Notes: generated from the sequence alone by a model not told the origin. 64,000 nucleotides of DNA from Arthrobacter crystallopoietes (GCF_017603825.1 NZ_CP072014.1:496001-560000); one strand, 5' to 3'; counted from the first letter of the stretch, positions 44,749 through 54,009 are shown. Numbers and translations are program-made.

Positions 44749-46110
44749 CTAGTGGCTGTTGGTCAGCTCCCGCTCGCTTGCGCCGCTCTGGGCGCCGGCG
44801 GCGGCAGGCTCGCCCAGGACGGGCTTGCCCAGCATGGAGATCACCACGGCGCCGATCAGCATCGGAATGATGAACAGGAAGTACAGGTCGGTCGGCTGCC
44901 AGCCGCCGTCCATCAAGGTACCGGCGATCATCGGGGATGCGATGGCGCCCACGCGGCCCATGCCGATGACAAGGCCCAGCGCCGTGCCGCGGACCTCGGA
45001 GGTGTAGTAGGTCGGGCTGATGGCGAGCATGCCGGCAATCGGGGCGTTTGAGCCGAAACCGACCAAGGCCGCCGCCAGCAGGGCGCCGGCGAGCGATCCT
45101 GTGGACAGCGAGAACGCGCCGAAGGTGAGGCCGCCCATGACGAAGAAGACGGCCAGGACCTTGCGCATCGGGAAGCGTGCACCGAAGAATCCCAGTACGA
45201 CGGCGCCAATGATGGCCCCCGTGCTGAAGAGGACGCCGGCCGTGATGCCGTCCTGCTCGCTGAAGCCGCTGGCGGTCACCAGTTTCGGGGTCCAGGAGTT
45301 GGCGAAGTAGAAGCTGGCCATCAGGATGAAGTACGCCAGCGAGATGAGGATAGTGCGGCGGGCGTTGACACCGGTAAGCACGTCTGCGAAACGGGATTTC
45401 TTTTTGGCCGGAGCCGGGGCCGGCGCGGGCAATTCCGTGACCGCCGGCTGTTCGATTCGGGCCAGGACCTTGTTGACGCGCTCCAGAGCGTTGACCGGCC
45501 GGCGGACCAGCAGGTAGTCCACGGACTCCGGCACGGCACGGAGGATGAACGGAATCATGATGGCGGTGATGATCGCGCCGAACAGGAAGGCCGACCGCCA
45601 ACCGAACTGCAGGATCAGCACGCCGGTGGCCATGCCGCCCAGCACGCCGCCGATCGGCTGGCCGATGCTGACGATCGCCAGGGAGGTGGAGCGCCGCTTG
45701 GCGTTGGTGAACTCGGACGCGAGGACATTTGCGGTGGCCTGCAACGTGCCCACGGCCAGGCCGGTGATGAAGCGAAGCACGACCAGAAGTTCGTAGCTCG
45801 GTACGAAAGCCGAGGCGAGCATGCCCAGGGCGACAACCAAGGCTCCGAGCGCCAGCGTCTTCTGGCGGCCGATAATGTCAGCGATGGTGGAGACGAAGAT
45901 CGAGCCGATGGCCATGCCGACCAGGGCGGAGCTGAGCAGGATGCCGAGCTGGGACGCACTCAGGCCCCAGTATTCACTGACGGCGTTGGCGCTGAACGCC
46001 ATGACGAGGACGTCGAAGCCGTCGATCATGTACAGCGCGGTGCAGATGGCAATGACGCCGACCTGGGTGCGCTTCATGGGGGCCGCTTCGATGCGCGACT
46101 TGATATCCAT
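44749..46110 (-). CDS. MFS transporter, aromatic acid:H+ symporter (AAHS) family
   Basis: This 453-residue 12-helix major facilitator has the AAHS signature in TM1 (YMIDGFDVLVMAFSA, with the functionally important Asp) and motif A GSIFVSTIADIIGRQKTLALG. A charged/Pro-rich central loop (LPAPAPAPAKKK) separates the two halves. Relatives PcaK, BenK and MhpT carry benzoate-type acids. No aromatic-degradation genes are adjacent, so the substrate is open. It is a monocistronic minus-strand gene with its own terminator. Confidence 0.88.
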   Translation of the reverse strand: MDIKSRIEAAPMKRTQVGVIAICTALYMIDGFDVLVMAFSANAVSEYWGLSASQLGILLSSALVGMAIGSIFVSTIADIIGRQKTLALGALVVALGMLASAFVPSYELLVVLRFITGLAVGTLQATANVLASEFTNAKRRSTSLAIVSIGQPIGGVLGGMATGVLILQFGWRSAFLFGAIITAIMIPFILRAVPESVDYLLVRRPVNALERVNKVLARIEQPAVTELPAPAPAPAKKKSRFADVLTGVNARRTILISLAYFILMASFYFANSWTPKLVTASGFSEQDGITAGVLFSTGAIIGAVVLGFFGARFPMRKVLAVFFVMGGLTFGAFSLSTGSLAGALLAAALVGFGSNAPIAGMLAISPTYYTSEVRGTALGLVIGMGRVGAIASPMIAGTLMDGGWQPTDLYFLFIIPMLIGAVVISMLGKPVLGEPAAAGAQSGASERELTNSH

Positions 46111-46284
46111 TGCAGGGCCTTACTGTTGCTGACTTGGGCCGTGAGCCAACGGGAGAACGTCGGCCACACGGGGCGGTGTTCGTGCTGCGAACAAGTGTTC
46201 AAAATCACCGCAGCCATTAACTATATGAGCTCCGCTACGCCACCATGTGCCGCAGGCCATAGCTTGAGACACAACTCACAGCAC

Positions 46285-47256
46285 CTACGCCTGTACCCTC
46301 AGCCGCGGGCCCCGCAGTTCATCCAGCCGGACAAGCACTACGCCCAGCACGATCAGCGCACCGCCCAGCAGCTGGATGGCTGCGGGTAGTTCGCCCAGCA
46401 GCAGCCATGCCCACAGCACGGCAAAGAGCACCTCGGTCAGGGAGACGAAAGACGCCACCTTGGTGCCGAGCGCCCGGGCAGCCATGATGCCCGTGACGTA
46501 GGAGATCACGGTGGACAGCAGCACCAGCGCCGCCAGCGGCACCCACCAGCTCGTCCGCCAACCGGCCAGGCTAACATCCGCGGTGCTCACCGCCATGGGC
46601 AGAACCCGGGCCGCACCCAGCACCACCATGGACGCACCACCCACCAGCAGTCCGCCTGCCGCCAGAACCAGCGGCGGCAGGGAGTCATTGTGCCGCGCGG
46701 TGATGAAGAAGTAGATGACCAGGCACACTGCGGCCGCGAGGCCCCAGAGGATGCCGCCGAGGTCGAGGCGCACGTCGCCGAAAACATCCAGCACCAGCAC
46801 CAGTCCGGCCACGGCCAGGACGGTGCCGGCCATCGTGGCGGAGCGGGGCCGCCGGCGGCTCGTCAGCCACAGCCAGAGCACAATCAGCACGGGGGCCATG
46901 AACTCGAGCAGCAACGCTACACCAACGGAGAGAGTCGATACGGCGTTGAAATAGGCGAGCTGGCAGCCAGCCACCCCGATCAGCCCGAACAGCACGATGG
47001 TCTTCCAGTTCTGCCGGACCTGGCTCCAGCGGCCGTGCAGCACAATGAGCGCCGGAACGGTGAGCACCAATGCGGCCCCGAGCATGCGGACGGCAACGGC
47101 GGCGCCGGGTGTCCAGCCCGCCTCCAGCAGGGACTTTGCAAAAGACCCCGACAACCCGAACACCGCCGAAGAGAACAGGGCGATGCCCACCCCGGATACG
47201 GCGGAGGATCTAATGATGCCTCTTGCAGGCTTGACCGACACGGTACCGCCGCCCAT
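46285..47256 (-). CDS. EamA-family (DMT) transporter
   Basis: This ten-helix drug/metabolite transporter has two EamA repeats, FSSAVFGLSGSFAKSLLEAG and the second starting LDLGGILWGLAAAVCLVIYF. It is probably an exporter of amino acids or another metabolite. ATG 47256 (MGGGTVSVKP) is preferred; a further ATG at 47319 would add 21 residues that overlap the likely promoter. It is divergent from the CGNR regulator-like gene, a pairing that suggests local control. Confidence 0.85.
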   Translation of the reverse strand: MGGGTVSVKPARGIIRSSAVSGVGIALFSSAVFGLSGSFAKSLLEAGWTPGAAVAVRMLGAALVLTVPALIVLHGRWSQVRQNWKTIVLFGLIGVAGCQLAYFNAVSTLSVGVALLLEFMAPVLIVLWLWLTSRRRPRSATMAGTVLAVAGLVLVLDVFGDVRLDLGGILWGLAAAVCLVIYFFITARHNDSLPPLVLAAGGLLVGGASMVVLGAARVLPMAVSTADVSLAGWRTSWWVPLAALVLLSTVISYVTGIMAARALGTKVASFVSLTEVLFAVLWAWLLLGELPAAIQLLGGALIVLGVVLVRLDELRGPRLRVQA

Positions 47257-47379
47257 GGTTACCTCGAATGCGCTAATTGACGGCCCGCCACCCCGGATGA
47301 ACGCGGAAAATTGGAGCATGTCAGGACCTAAAGATGGATATAGTAGTGACAGTAATGCCGAGCATATTCAGGAGTCAAG

Positions 47380-47922
47380 ATGGTGTTTGCCCATGACACG
47401 GAAAGATCGCTGATCGACGCGGCCAAGTTGATCAACACCGCCGAGTCCGAGGTGGACCAGCTGAACACCTTGGCAGACCTGGACGAGTTCGTGAAGGCGA
47501 ACGAGTACTCCGGCTCACGCAGCCACACCATGGGGGAACTGCGCGCGGTGCGTCACCTGCGGCCACGGCTACGGGCAGTCTGGACGGCGGAGGAAGACGA
47601 AGCCGTGCGCCTGGTCAACAACATCCTGCGCAACGGCCGCGCCTTACCCCAACTGGTCCAACACGACGGTTGGGACTACCACCTGCACGCCACCACGCCG
47701 GATGCGCCGCTGGACATCCGGATGGCGGTTGATGCGGCCATGGCCTTGGTGGACGTGATCCGCGAGAAGGAACTCGACCGGCTGCGGGTCTGCGCCGCCG
47801 AGGACTGCAACGCCGTCCTGGTAGACCTCTCCCGCAACCGCTCCAAGCGCTTCTGCGATACCGGCAACTGCGCCAACCGCACCCACGTGGCTGCCTACCG
47901 CGCCCGCAAAGCTACCGCATAA
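47380..47922 (+). CDS. CGNR zinc-finger, ABATE-domain putative transcriptional regulator
   Basis: This 180-residue protein has an N-terminal ABATE-like helical domain and a C-terminal CGNR zinc finger: Cys ligands in RVCAAEDCNAVLVDLSRNRSKRFCDTGNCANR (C-x4-C...C-x4-C with the CANR form of the CGNR box). The family is thought to bind DNA and control adjacent genes, often transporters. ATG 47380 has AGGAG eight bases upstream. The divergent EamA transporter is the obvious target. Confidence 0.88.
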   Translation: MVFAHDTERSLIDAAKLINTAESEVDQLNTLADLDEFVKANEYSGSRSHTMGELRAVRHLRPRLRAVWTAEEDEAVRLVNNILRNGRALPQLVQHDGWDYHLHATTPDAPLDIRMAVDAAMALVDVIREKELDRLRVCAAEDCNAVLVDLSRNRSKRFCDTGNCANRTHVAAYRARKATA

Positions 47923-48009
47923 GTACCATCCGGATATTGCGCATTACCGAATCATCAGTAGGCTGAGGAATAGTCCGGCAACAGTGTCAGATGAACTGGA
48001 GGAGCCCTC

Positions 48010-48378
48010 ATGTTGAAGAAGATTGTGTTTGTAGCGGGCGTCGGCGCGGGCTTTGTGCTTGGTTCCCGGGCCGGCCGCGAAAGCTACGAGAAGATCAAGG
48101 TCCAGGCCCAGAAGCTATGGAATGATCCCAAGGTCCAGCACAAGGTGTCCGAAGGCACTGAATGGGCCAAGGAAAAGGCGCCGCAGCTGCAGGAAAAGGT
48201 AACCGAAAAGGCGAAGGGGGTTCTGCATAAGAACGACGCCGGATCCTCCTCGTCCGGCACCTCCGGTTCGGGCAGCTACAGCGGCACTCCCAGCACCGGC
48301 GTCCCAGGCTCCACCGGGACAACGGGAACTCCGGGATCCCCTGAAACCACGGGCACCACCACCGGCATGATCCCGTAG
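48010..48378 (+). CDS. YtxH-like small protein with Ser/Thr/Gly-rich tail
   Basis: This 122-residue protein has one N-terminal hydrophobic segment (IVFVAGVGAGFVLGSRAGR), then a charged amphipathic helix with Lys/Glu repeats (to about 75) and a low-complexity Gly/Ser/Thr/Pro tail. The GSRAGRE... turn after the helix is typical of YtxH-like envelope proteins. They are common in Micrococcaceae and have no firm function. A GGAGGAG site precedes ATG 48010. It converges on the DUF1206 gene. Confidence 0.75.
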   Translation: MLKKIVFVAGVGAGFVLGSRAGRESYEKIKVQAQKLWNDPKVQHKVSEGTEWAKEKAPQLQEKVTEKAKGVLHKNDAGSSSSGTSGSGSYSGTPSTGVPGSTGTTGTPGSPETTGTTTGMIP

Positions 48379-48398
48379 CTCTGCGCTATCAGAAACCC

Positions 48399-48438
48399 AG
48401 GGCCGGTCCGCTCCCGATTCCGGGTGCGGACCGGCCCT
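48399..48438. terminator. bidirectional terminator
   Basis: AGGGCCGGTCCGC (48399-48411) pairs perfectly with 48426-48438 around a 14-base loop, between the converging ytxH-like and DUF1206 genes. Confidence 0.8.
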
Positions 48439-48449
48439 TCATCTCTGCG

Positions 48450-49289
48450 CTACATGCGCCCGTAGCGGGCACGGATGATCGCGAAGACCCCGTAACACAT
48501 CAGTCCGACGGCGATGGCGACCAGGGCGACGATGCCGAAGGGCTGCTCCGGGAGGGCCTTCAGGCTGCCGTCCAGCCCGGTGGATTGGCTCGGCCGGTGC
48601 GTGACGCCGGCGATGATAATCAGCAGCCCGACGAGGAACAGGGCAACACCCTTCGCGATATGTCCCGCTACGCCGAGGACGCGCAACGCCCTGCCGCGCT
48701 TCGAATCGCCGAAGTCCAGTTCATCTGTGAACTGCCTGCGCAACGCCTTGACCACAAAGTAGATCCCGATGCCGATGACTGTGCCGCCCACCGCCAGGAG
48801 GAACGGCACGCCCAGGGGATGCCGGAGCATCGCGATGGTGAAGTCTTTGGTGGATTCGCCTGAGTCGGATTCGTCACCGAGGGCGAACCGGGCGAACATG
48901 AACGCGAACAGGGCATACGTCACGCTCAAGGAACCGGAGGAGATGCCCTTGGAGATCTGTTCCTTGCGCGGCAGGTGCCGGGCACGCAGGGATGCCTCGC
49001 TGAGTTGCCACAGTGCGAGGCCCAGACAGCTGGCAAAGCAGGTCCACATCATCAGCGGGCCCAGCACCGGCCGTGATGCCAGGATCTCCACGGCGCCGGC
49101 AGGATCAGCCTCGCCGTAGCCGCCCAAGGCGATCCGCAGGGCAATGGCCCCGATGAGAATGTGGATCAGGCCGAGTACGGCGAAGCCGACGCGGGCAAAG
49201 ACATCCAGCGTCGTCGTGTTGGAGAGCTCTTCGGCGGCGTCCGCTGCATGTGCTGCCGAAGAGCGTGGTTCATTACCGGCCGCACTCAT
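48450..49289 (-). CDS. DUF1206 six-helix membrane protein
   Basis: This 279-residue integral membrane protein is made of three tandem two-helix repeats, each opening with a pattern like ARVGFAVLGLIHILIGAIALRI, LRARHLPRKEQISKGISSGSLS or VLGVAGHIAKGVALFLVGLLII. That threefold repeat defines DUF1206. Function is unknown. The soluble N-terminus of about 25 residues has no signal. It stands alone, sharing a bidirectional terminator with its converging neighbour. Confidence 0.88.
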   Translation of the reverse strand: MSAAGNEPRSSAAHAADAAEELSNTTTLDVFARVGFAVLGLIHILIGAIALRIALGGYGEADPAGAVEILASRPVLGPLMMWTCFASCLGLALWQLSEASLRARHLPRKEQISKGISSGSLSVTYALFAFMFARFALGDESDSGESTKDFTIAMLRHPLGVPFLLAVGGTVIGIGIYFVVKALRRQFTDELDFGDSKRGRALRVLGVAGHIAKGVALFLVGLLIIIAGVTHRPSQSTGLDGSLKALPEQPFGIVALVAIAVGLMCYGVFAIIRARYGRM

Positions 49290-49320
49290 ACCAGAGTCTT
49301 ACCAGCAGCCGCCCTGCACC

Positions 49321-50145
49321 TCAACTACGGCGCCCGGCGGCAAAGGGCGCCCCGGGCTCCAGATCGATGACGCTGCGCAGCGGCCCGATCAGCGAGTCTT
49401 CCCAGGAACAGGTCAGCACCAAGCCGTCCGGACCGTTCAAGGTGGTGCCGCCTGCGATCACCGGCCCGTTCTCGTAGAGGTAGGCGGCCACGTTGAAGGC
49501 CAGCTCCACCAGCATGTTGGGGTCCTTGTCCCGGAAGTGGATCTGCACATCGGGCAGGCCCAGTTGGTGCATGCCCAGGCTGTCCACCACCATGGCTCCC
49601 TCGTCATTGGTCACCAGGAAGAACCGCATGTTAACCGGCCCGGCCAGCGGATGTGCCGCCTCGAGTTCGCCCGGTTCCCGCCAATGGGAGTTGTGCAACC
49701 ACCGGATGGCCGCCGGGTTGGTCTCCCCAACCAGGAACTGGAGGACGCTGCGGAAAGACTCCACCCGCGGCCGCGGTTCAAAGGTGCTGGAGAGGACTTC
49801 GGTGACCAGGATCCGGTGCGTGCAGCTGGGCACCACTTGGCCGGCATCGGGCCAGGTCCAGCTTTGGTCGGTGGGCGTGGCTTCGAGCGCGTCCGCTGCG
49901 GGCAGCGGCTCGGACGGCTCCGCCAGCCCGGTGCTGAGGCTGACGGTCTTGCCTCGGAGTTCAAACGAATGCTCCCGGTGCGGGAGCAGGGTGACGCCTT
50001 CGGAGAAGGCAGCCCCGGGGAACCGGGCCTCAAGCTTGTCCCGCAACCCGGCCGAGGAGAGCCCGGGATCGCCCCGGTACCAGAGCTCGGCTAACAGCAG
50101 GGTCTTGCCCTCGGCGGTCTCACCTGTCTCCTGTCCAAAAGTCAT
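49321..50145 (-). CDS. DUF4261 domain protein
   Basis: This 274-residue soluble protein has a C-terminal block matching DUF4261: AIRWLHNS, then VVDSLGMHQLGLPDVQIHFRDKDP and AFNVAAYLYENGPVIAGGTT. An N-terminal part (LLLAELWYRGDPGLSSAGLRDKLEARFPGA) resembles the first domain of the same family. DUF4261 proteins are widespread and uncharacterised, and some sit in immunity loci of polymorphic toxins. No toxin gene is adjacent here, so I assign no function. Confidence 0.75.
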   Translation of the reverse strand: MTFGQETGETAEGKTLLLAELWYRGDPGLSSAGLRDKLEARFPGAAFSEGVTLLPHREHSFELRGKTVSLSTGLAEPSEPLPAADALEATPTDQSWTWPDAGQVVPSCTHRILVTEVLSSTFEPRPRVESFRSVLQFLVGETNPAAIRWLHNSHWREPGELEAAHPLAGPVNMRFFLVTNDEGAMVVDSLGMHQLGLPDVQIHFRDKDPNMLVELAFNVAAYLYENGPVIAGGTTLNGPDGLVLTCSWEDSLIGPLRSVIDLEPGAPFAAGRRS

Positions 50146-50214
50146 GGCCCCAGCTTGTCAGCTCGGGGCCATGGAAAGCCAGCGGGTAGATTCGCCGGCG
50201 AAAGCGTCAGACGC

Positions 50215-50616
50215 TCACACCTGCGGACGGTGGCTGCCGCCGTCGTCGTTCTGGTCTTCATCGCGAATGGTGTCGGGATCCGTCTGGGGCTCGCGGGGAG
50301 CACGCGTAGTCCCGCCTACGCTGCCGGCGCCGCCCGGGATCTTCGCCGAGCTGCGATTGACGCCCGACCCTTGGCTCAGGTGGTCCGGGTTGTCCTTGCC
50401 CGCCATGGTCAGCACGGCCACCACCAGCAATGTGGCGATGAAGGCGATGCCGGCCGCGGTGATGCCCAGGTCCCAGCGCAGCTGGTTTTCGGCGCCGCCG
50501 GTGGAGAAGATCATCGTGCAGAAACCGGCGATCACGCCGAGCGCAGCGGAGAAAATCAGCGGCCCCTTGACCGACATCCGCGGTCCGTTCGGCTCGCCCG
50601 AAGCGTTGTTGCCCAC
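50215..50616 (-). CDS. two-helix membrane protein, hypothetical
   Basis: This 133-residue protein has two membrane helices (about 22-43 and 58-80) separated by a short loop, and a charged C-terminal tail rich in Asp, Gly and Arg. No family is recognised with confidence; Micrococcaceae carry similar amino-acid-transport-adjacent small proteins. GTG 50616 is chosen because AGGAGG stands eight bases upstream; the wider frame to 50703 lacks such a site. Confidence 0.65.
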   Translation of the reverse strand: MGNNASGEPNGPRMSVKGPLIFSAALGVIAGFCTMIFSTGGAENQLRWDLGITAAGIAFIATLLVVAVLTMAGKDNPDHLSQGSGVNRSSAKIPGGAGSVGGTTRAPREPQTDPDTIRDEDQNDDGGSHRPQV

Positions 50617-50719
50617 GATGAATTCCTCCTGATTACTGCGAAAAGTCTCACTCCAGTCTACCGGCTGTAGAAGACGTCGGGATTTCGGTGTGGGCGCAGT
50701 CACGGCTGCGGGGCCGGGG

Positions 50720-51280
50720 TTAGCCGGCGGCGGCCTTGCGGGAATCGAAGCGGTAGGTCAGGGCGGCGATCCCCAGTACGACGGCGGTGATGATCGCCGC
50801 GCCGCCGAGGACACCCAGCAGCGCGTGCGCGCCAAGGTAGGTGAAGAACGGCAGGGCCGCGCCGAAGCCCACCAAGGCGGTGCCGACGATCAGCCAGTCC
50901 TTGGACAGGACCGAGCCCTGCGGGCCGCGGTTCTGCCACCACAGCACCAGTTCCGCGCCGCCACCGATGAGCAGCGCCGCCGTGGCGAGGATGGTGAAGG
51001 TGGATGGGGTCTGCAGCGCGAACGCCAGCGCCCCCGCGACGGCGAACGCGCCGGCTTCGAGCTGCAGCAGCGTCCGGTACTCGCTGGCCTCGGGCTTGCG
51101 CGCCAGCAGCCACACCGCCGCGCCGCTGAGCAGCAGGAACGCACCGCCGGCCAGGGCCATGACCGTGTCCCCCGGCTCGGGCCAGAAAATGGTGAGGATG
51201 CCGAACGCGGCCGCGACAAGCGCCCGCATCAAAACGGGCTGCCAGTAGGCTGCGGCCTGGACAGTGCTGTTAGTGCTCAC
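50720..51280 (-). CDS. six-helix membrane protein, hypothetical (HdeD/DUF308-like)
   Basis: This 186-residue hydrophobic protein has about six helices in pairs: VLMRALVAAAFGILTIFWP, VMALAGGAFLLLSGAAVWLLA and later LGVLGGAAIITAVVLGIAAL. The helix-pair pattern and the RALVAAAFGILTIFWP start resemble acid-resistance HdeD/DUF308 proteins, but similarity is only by eye. It lies 9 bases downstream of the MATE gene on the same strand and may be cotranscribed. Confidence 0.7.
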   Translation of the reverse strand: MSTNSTVQAAAYWQPVLMRALVAAAFGILTIFWPEPGDTVMALAGGAFLLLSGAAVWLLARKPEASEYRTLLQLEAGAFAVAGALAFALQTPSTFTILATAALLIGGGAELVLWWQNRGPQGSVLSKDWLIVGTALVGFGAALPFFTYLGAHALLGVLGGAAIITAVVLGIAALTYRFDSRKAAAG

Positions 51281-51289
51281 CCCTCGAGT

Positions 51290-52639
51290 TTAGTGCGCTC
51301 CGGTGACCATCCATGCATCCGTGCGGACCCGCCAGCCGAGCGTCAGGCCCCGCGCGGCCATGTAGCCCAGCCCGAATGCCGCCCAAAGCCAGGCCAATCC
51401 GGCGACGCCGCTGAGCGCCGACAGCTGCACCCAGGCCAGCAGCGGCACGTAGACCAAGAGATTTACGACGCCGGCAATCGCCAGATACTTTGCGTCACCG
51501 GCGCCGATCAGCACGCCGTCGAGCACGAAGACGAAACCGCAGATCGGCTGGCTGAGCGCCAGCAGCAGCACTCCGATGGCGAACGCATCCTGCACGGCTG
51601 CGTCGGACGAGAAGATCCAGCCCAGGTGCGGTCCGGCGAGTGCCAGCAGCACGCCGGTGATGACCCCGAAGCCGACGCCCCAGACAATCATCCGGCGGGT
51701 CAGCGAATGTGCCAGAGCCTTGTTGCCCGCCCCGAGTTCCTTGCCGATCAGCGCCTGCGCCGCGATCGCGATGGCGTCCAGCGCGAAGGCGAGGAAGGTG
51801 AAGACCGTCATGACCAGTTGGTGCGCAGCCAGGCTCACCGGCCCCTGTGCCGTGGCCACGAAGACCGTGGCGAGGATCGCGACCCGCAGACTCAGGGTAC
51901 GCAGCATCAGCCACGAGCCCACGTGTGTGGTGGCCTTAACCCCGGTCCAGGTGGGCGCCAGCGGCACGCCGTATTTCACGCTGCCGCGGTAGACGATGAC
52001 CAAATAAACGGCGGCCATCCCCCACTGCACCAGGCTGGTGCCCATGGCCGATCCAGCCACGGACAGATCCAGCCCGTAGACCAGCACGAAATTCAGCCCG
52101 ATGTTAACCAGGAAGCCGATGCCGGCCACCAGCAGCGGGGTCTTAGTGTCCTGCAGCCCGCGCAGCACACCGGTAGCCGCTAGCACGATCAACATCGCGG
52201 TCAGCCCCGGCATCGACCAGCGCAGATAATCCACCGCATAGCCGTGCACCTCGCCTGCCGCCCCCATCGCGGACGCGAGAGCGGGAGCCGACACCCAGCC
52301 GGCCACGGAGAGCACCAGGCCGAGGAAGAAGGCGAGCCAAATACCGTCCCGGCCGACGGCGAGCGCATCCGCATGTCGCCCTGCACCGAGCAGCCGGGCC
52401 ACAGCGGGCGTGGTCGAATAGGCCAGGAACACCATCAGGCCCACCACGGTCTGCACCACGGTGGCCGCGAGTCCCACGCCGGCCAGTTGGGCCACACCCA
52501 AGTGGCCGACAATCGCCGAATCAGCCAGCAGGAACAGCGGCTCGGCGATCAGCGCGCCGAAGGCCGGCAGCGCGAGGGCGAGAATGGCACGGTTCAGGCC
52601 CTGCCCAGTGACGGGCGCGACAGGTTGTTTAGGACTCAC
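51290..52639 (-). CDS. MATE-family efflux transporter (DinF-like)
   Basis: This 449-residue, 12-helix multidrug and toxin extrusion protein has two MATE repeats. The first has LPAFGALIAEPLFLLADSAIVGHLG and the second ALDAIAIAAQALIGKELGAGNKALA. The Pro/Asp residues of TM1 and the LGxxQ-like helix typical of DinF-type MATE pumps are visible. It would expel cationic compounds using H+ or Na+. It is read from GTG/ATG 52639. Confidence 0.88.
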   Translation of the reverse strand: MSPKQPVAPVTGQGLNRAILALALPAFGALIAEPLFLLADSAIVGHLGVAQLAGVGLAATVVQTVVGLMVFLAYSTTPAVARLLGAGRHADALAVGRDGIWLAFFLGLVLSVAGWVSAPALASAMGAAGEVHGYAVDYLRWSMPGLTAMLIVLAATGVLRGLQDTKTPLLVAGIGFLVNIGLNFVLVYGLDLSVAGSAMGTSLVQWGMAAVYLVIVYRGSVKYGVPLAPTWTGVKATTHVGSWLMLRTLSLRVAILATVFVATAQGPVSLAAHQLVMTVFTFLAFALDAIAIAAQALIGKELGAGNKALAHSLTRRMIVWGVGFGVITGVLLALAGPHLGWIFSSDAAVQDAFAIGVLLLALSQPICGFVFVLDGVLIGAGDAKYLAIAGVVNLLVYVPLLAWVQLSALSGVAGLAWLWAAFGLGYMAARGLTLGWRVRTDAWMVTGAH

Positions 52640-52735
52640 GCCTCCCAGCTTAGGACTCCGTACCGTCTATCCAGGCGTGCGGGAGAGGCGACCGGTCCGT
52701 CCGCCGTCGTTAGTGGCTCTTGCCGCCGCCTATTG

Positions 52736-52894
52736 AACCGGCGGCCCTGTTCCCGGCGGTTCGGCGCGCCCAGCACTACCGAGTCCAGCGGATTGTGGCC
52801 GAACAGTTCCACCGTGCCGGGGTCGCGCCGGCGGAGGCCAGTGAGCAAACTGATCAGCCTGGACTTACCCGCTGTTGGGACCAAGCAGGCCCAT
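52736..52894 (-). pseudogene. ABC-transporter ATPase remnant, frameshifted in the Walker A
   Basis: The minus strand shows the first quarter of an ABC ATPase. From ATG 52894 it reads MGLLGPNSG then stop; a shift of frame restores AGKSRLISLLTGLRRRDPGTVELFGHNP. The expected GPNGAGKS has lost two bases at about 52874, and homology fades after about 52740 with no Walker B, signature or permease. It lies just downstream of a winged-helix regulator and a membrane protein, so it is the relic of a third gene of that operon. Confidence 0.75.
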
Positions 52895-52934
52895 CGGTGA
52901 TCCTGAGTGATTGCGGATACTTGCCGGTGCATGA

Positions 52935-53231
52935 CTAAGGCAGGCCGGTGAGCAGTTCGCGCAGCGCCACCCGGTACTGCGCATAGGCGGCCTTGCCCTT
53001 GGCGGTGATGCCCACGTAGGTGGCGGGGGTCCGGCCCTCGATGGTCTTGGTGACCTCCACATAACCGGCGTCTTCGAGCTTGCGCAGGTGGGTGGAGAGG
53101 TTGCCGGCGGTCATGTCCAGCATCTTGCGCAGCTTGGTGAAGGCAATCTTGTCCCGCTCCCCCACCTCGTTCAGGATGGTGATGGCGCGCAGCCGGGATT
53201 CGGCGTGGATCACCGGGTCCAGTTCGGGCAC
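52935..53231 (-). CDS. winged-helix transcriptional regulator (HTH_34/MarR-ArsR-like)
   Basis: This 98-residue single winged-helix protein has HAESRLRAITILNEVGERDKIAFTKLRKMLDMTAGNLSTHLRKLEDAGYVEV, followed by a beta wing EGRTPATYVGIT. Such short regulators usually precede ABC-transporter genes. GTG 53231 starts two bases after the stop of the membrane-protein gene; the longer frame to 53321 only overlaps that gene. The ABC ATPase it probably controlled survives only as a fragment. Confidence 0.83.
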   Translation of the reverse strand: MPELDPVIHAESRLRAITILNEVGERDKIAFTKLRKMLDMTAGNLSTHLRKLEDAGYVEVTKTIEGRTPATYVGITAKGKAAYAQYRVALRELLTGLP

Positions 53232-53233
53232 GG

Positions 53234-53905
53234 TTACACCCGCCCGTTGCGCAGCCGCCGGCGCCGGCGGAATTCGGCCACGGCTCCTGCGAAGAAGCCG
53301 AGCGGACCGAGGATGAAGCACACGGTCACGAAGTTTTCCGGACCGGCCAGAATTGCGGCGAGGTTCACCACGAGGAACCAGATGCCCAGCCGGGCCTGGC
53401 TCTTGTCGTTGAACATGGCGCCACCGACCATATACATCAGTCCCACAATCAGCAGCGCGATCCCGTTGATGATCATGCCGGTGAGCCAGAAGTCATCGAC
53501 GGCGCCGCCGACTACACCGGCCAACGCGCCCATCACGATGAAGCCGAGCGCCCATGCGCCCCCGTACATGGCGCCGACGAAGGACGAGTGGCCGCGGATG
53601 CCGCGCCGTTGGCGGGTCACGATGTAGACCGTGGTCGACAGCGCGACCGTAATGCACGCGGCGAAGACTGTCAGCGACGCCCCGGCACCGAGCGGGAGCC
53701 AGCCGAACCGGGCCCCGTGCATGGAACCGTAGCCAAGCAGCCAGGCGAAACCCCAGATCAGGTAGACGCCGGCCTCGTTGCCCTGGAGTTCGTCCCGGGC
53801 CTTGGTTTCGGAGTCGTTGACCAGGCGCAGCGCGGCGTGCAGGTCCAGCGGCGCTTCTTCCGGTTCGCCGGGCTGGGCGCCAGTGTTGTTGGAATGCGGT
53901 GCCAT
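53234..53905 (-). CDS. six-helix membrane protein upstream of the regulator
   Basis: This 223-residue protein has a soluble N-terminus of about 40 residues (ending LRLVNDSETKARDELQGNEA) and about six membrane helices. The sequence VYLIWGFAWLLGYGSMHG at the first helix is recognisable in actinobacterial proteins annotated only as membrane protein. The stop TAA is two bases before the regulator's GTG, so the two form one unit. It may be a sensor or transporter accessory; the function is not known. Confidence 0.75.
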   Translation of the reverse strand: MAPHSNNTGAQPGEPEEAPLDLHAALRLVNDSETKARDELQGNEAGVYLIWGFAWLLGYGSMHGARFGWLPLGAGASLTVFAACITVALSTTVYIVTRQRRGIRGHSSFVGAMYGGAWALGFIVMGALAGVVGGAVDDFWLTGMIINGIALLIVGLMYMVGGAMFNDKSQARLGIWFLVVNLAAILAGPENFVTVCFILGPLGFFAGAVAEFRRRRRLRNGRV

Positions 53906-54009
53906 GCTCGCGGGCCTTTCGTCGTAGTGGACTCTGCAAACTAGTTTGCATTACAAACCGGTTTGCGTCAACGCCACTGGGAAGGCGGCTTGTGTTGCCG
54001 CCGTTGTCT

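Noticed and set aside
44615-45601. Long in-frame extension upstream of the DUF2277 gene
   Set aside because: DUF2277 proteins start at MCRNI and a GAGGAG site precedes that ATG; the extension is antiparallel-frame noise under the AAHS transporter.
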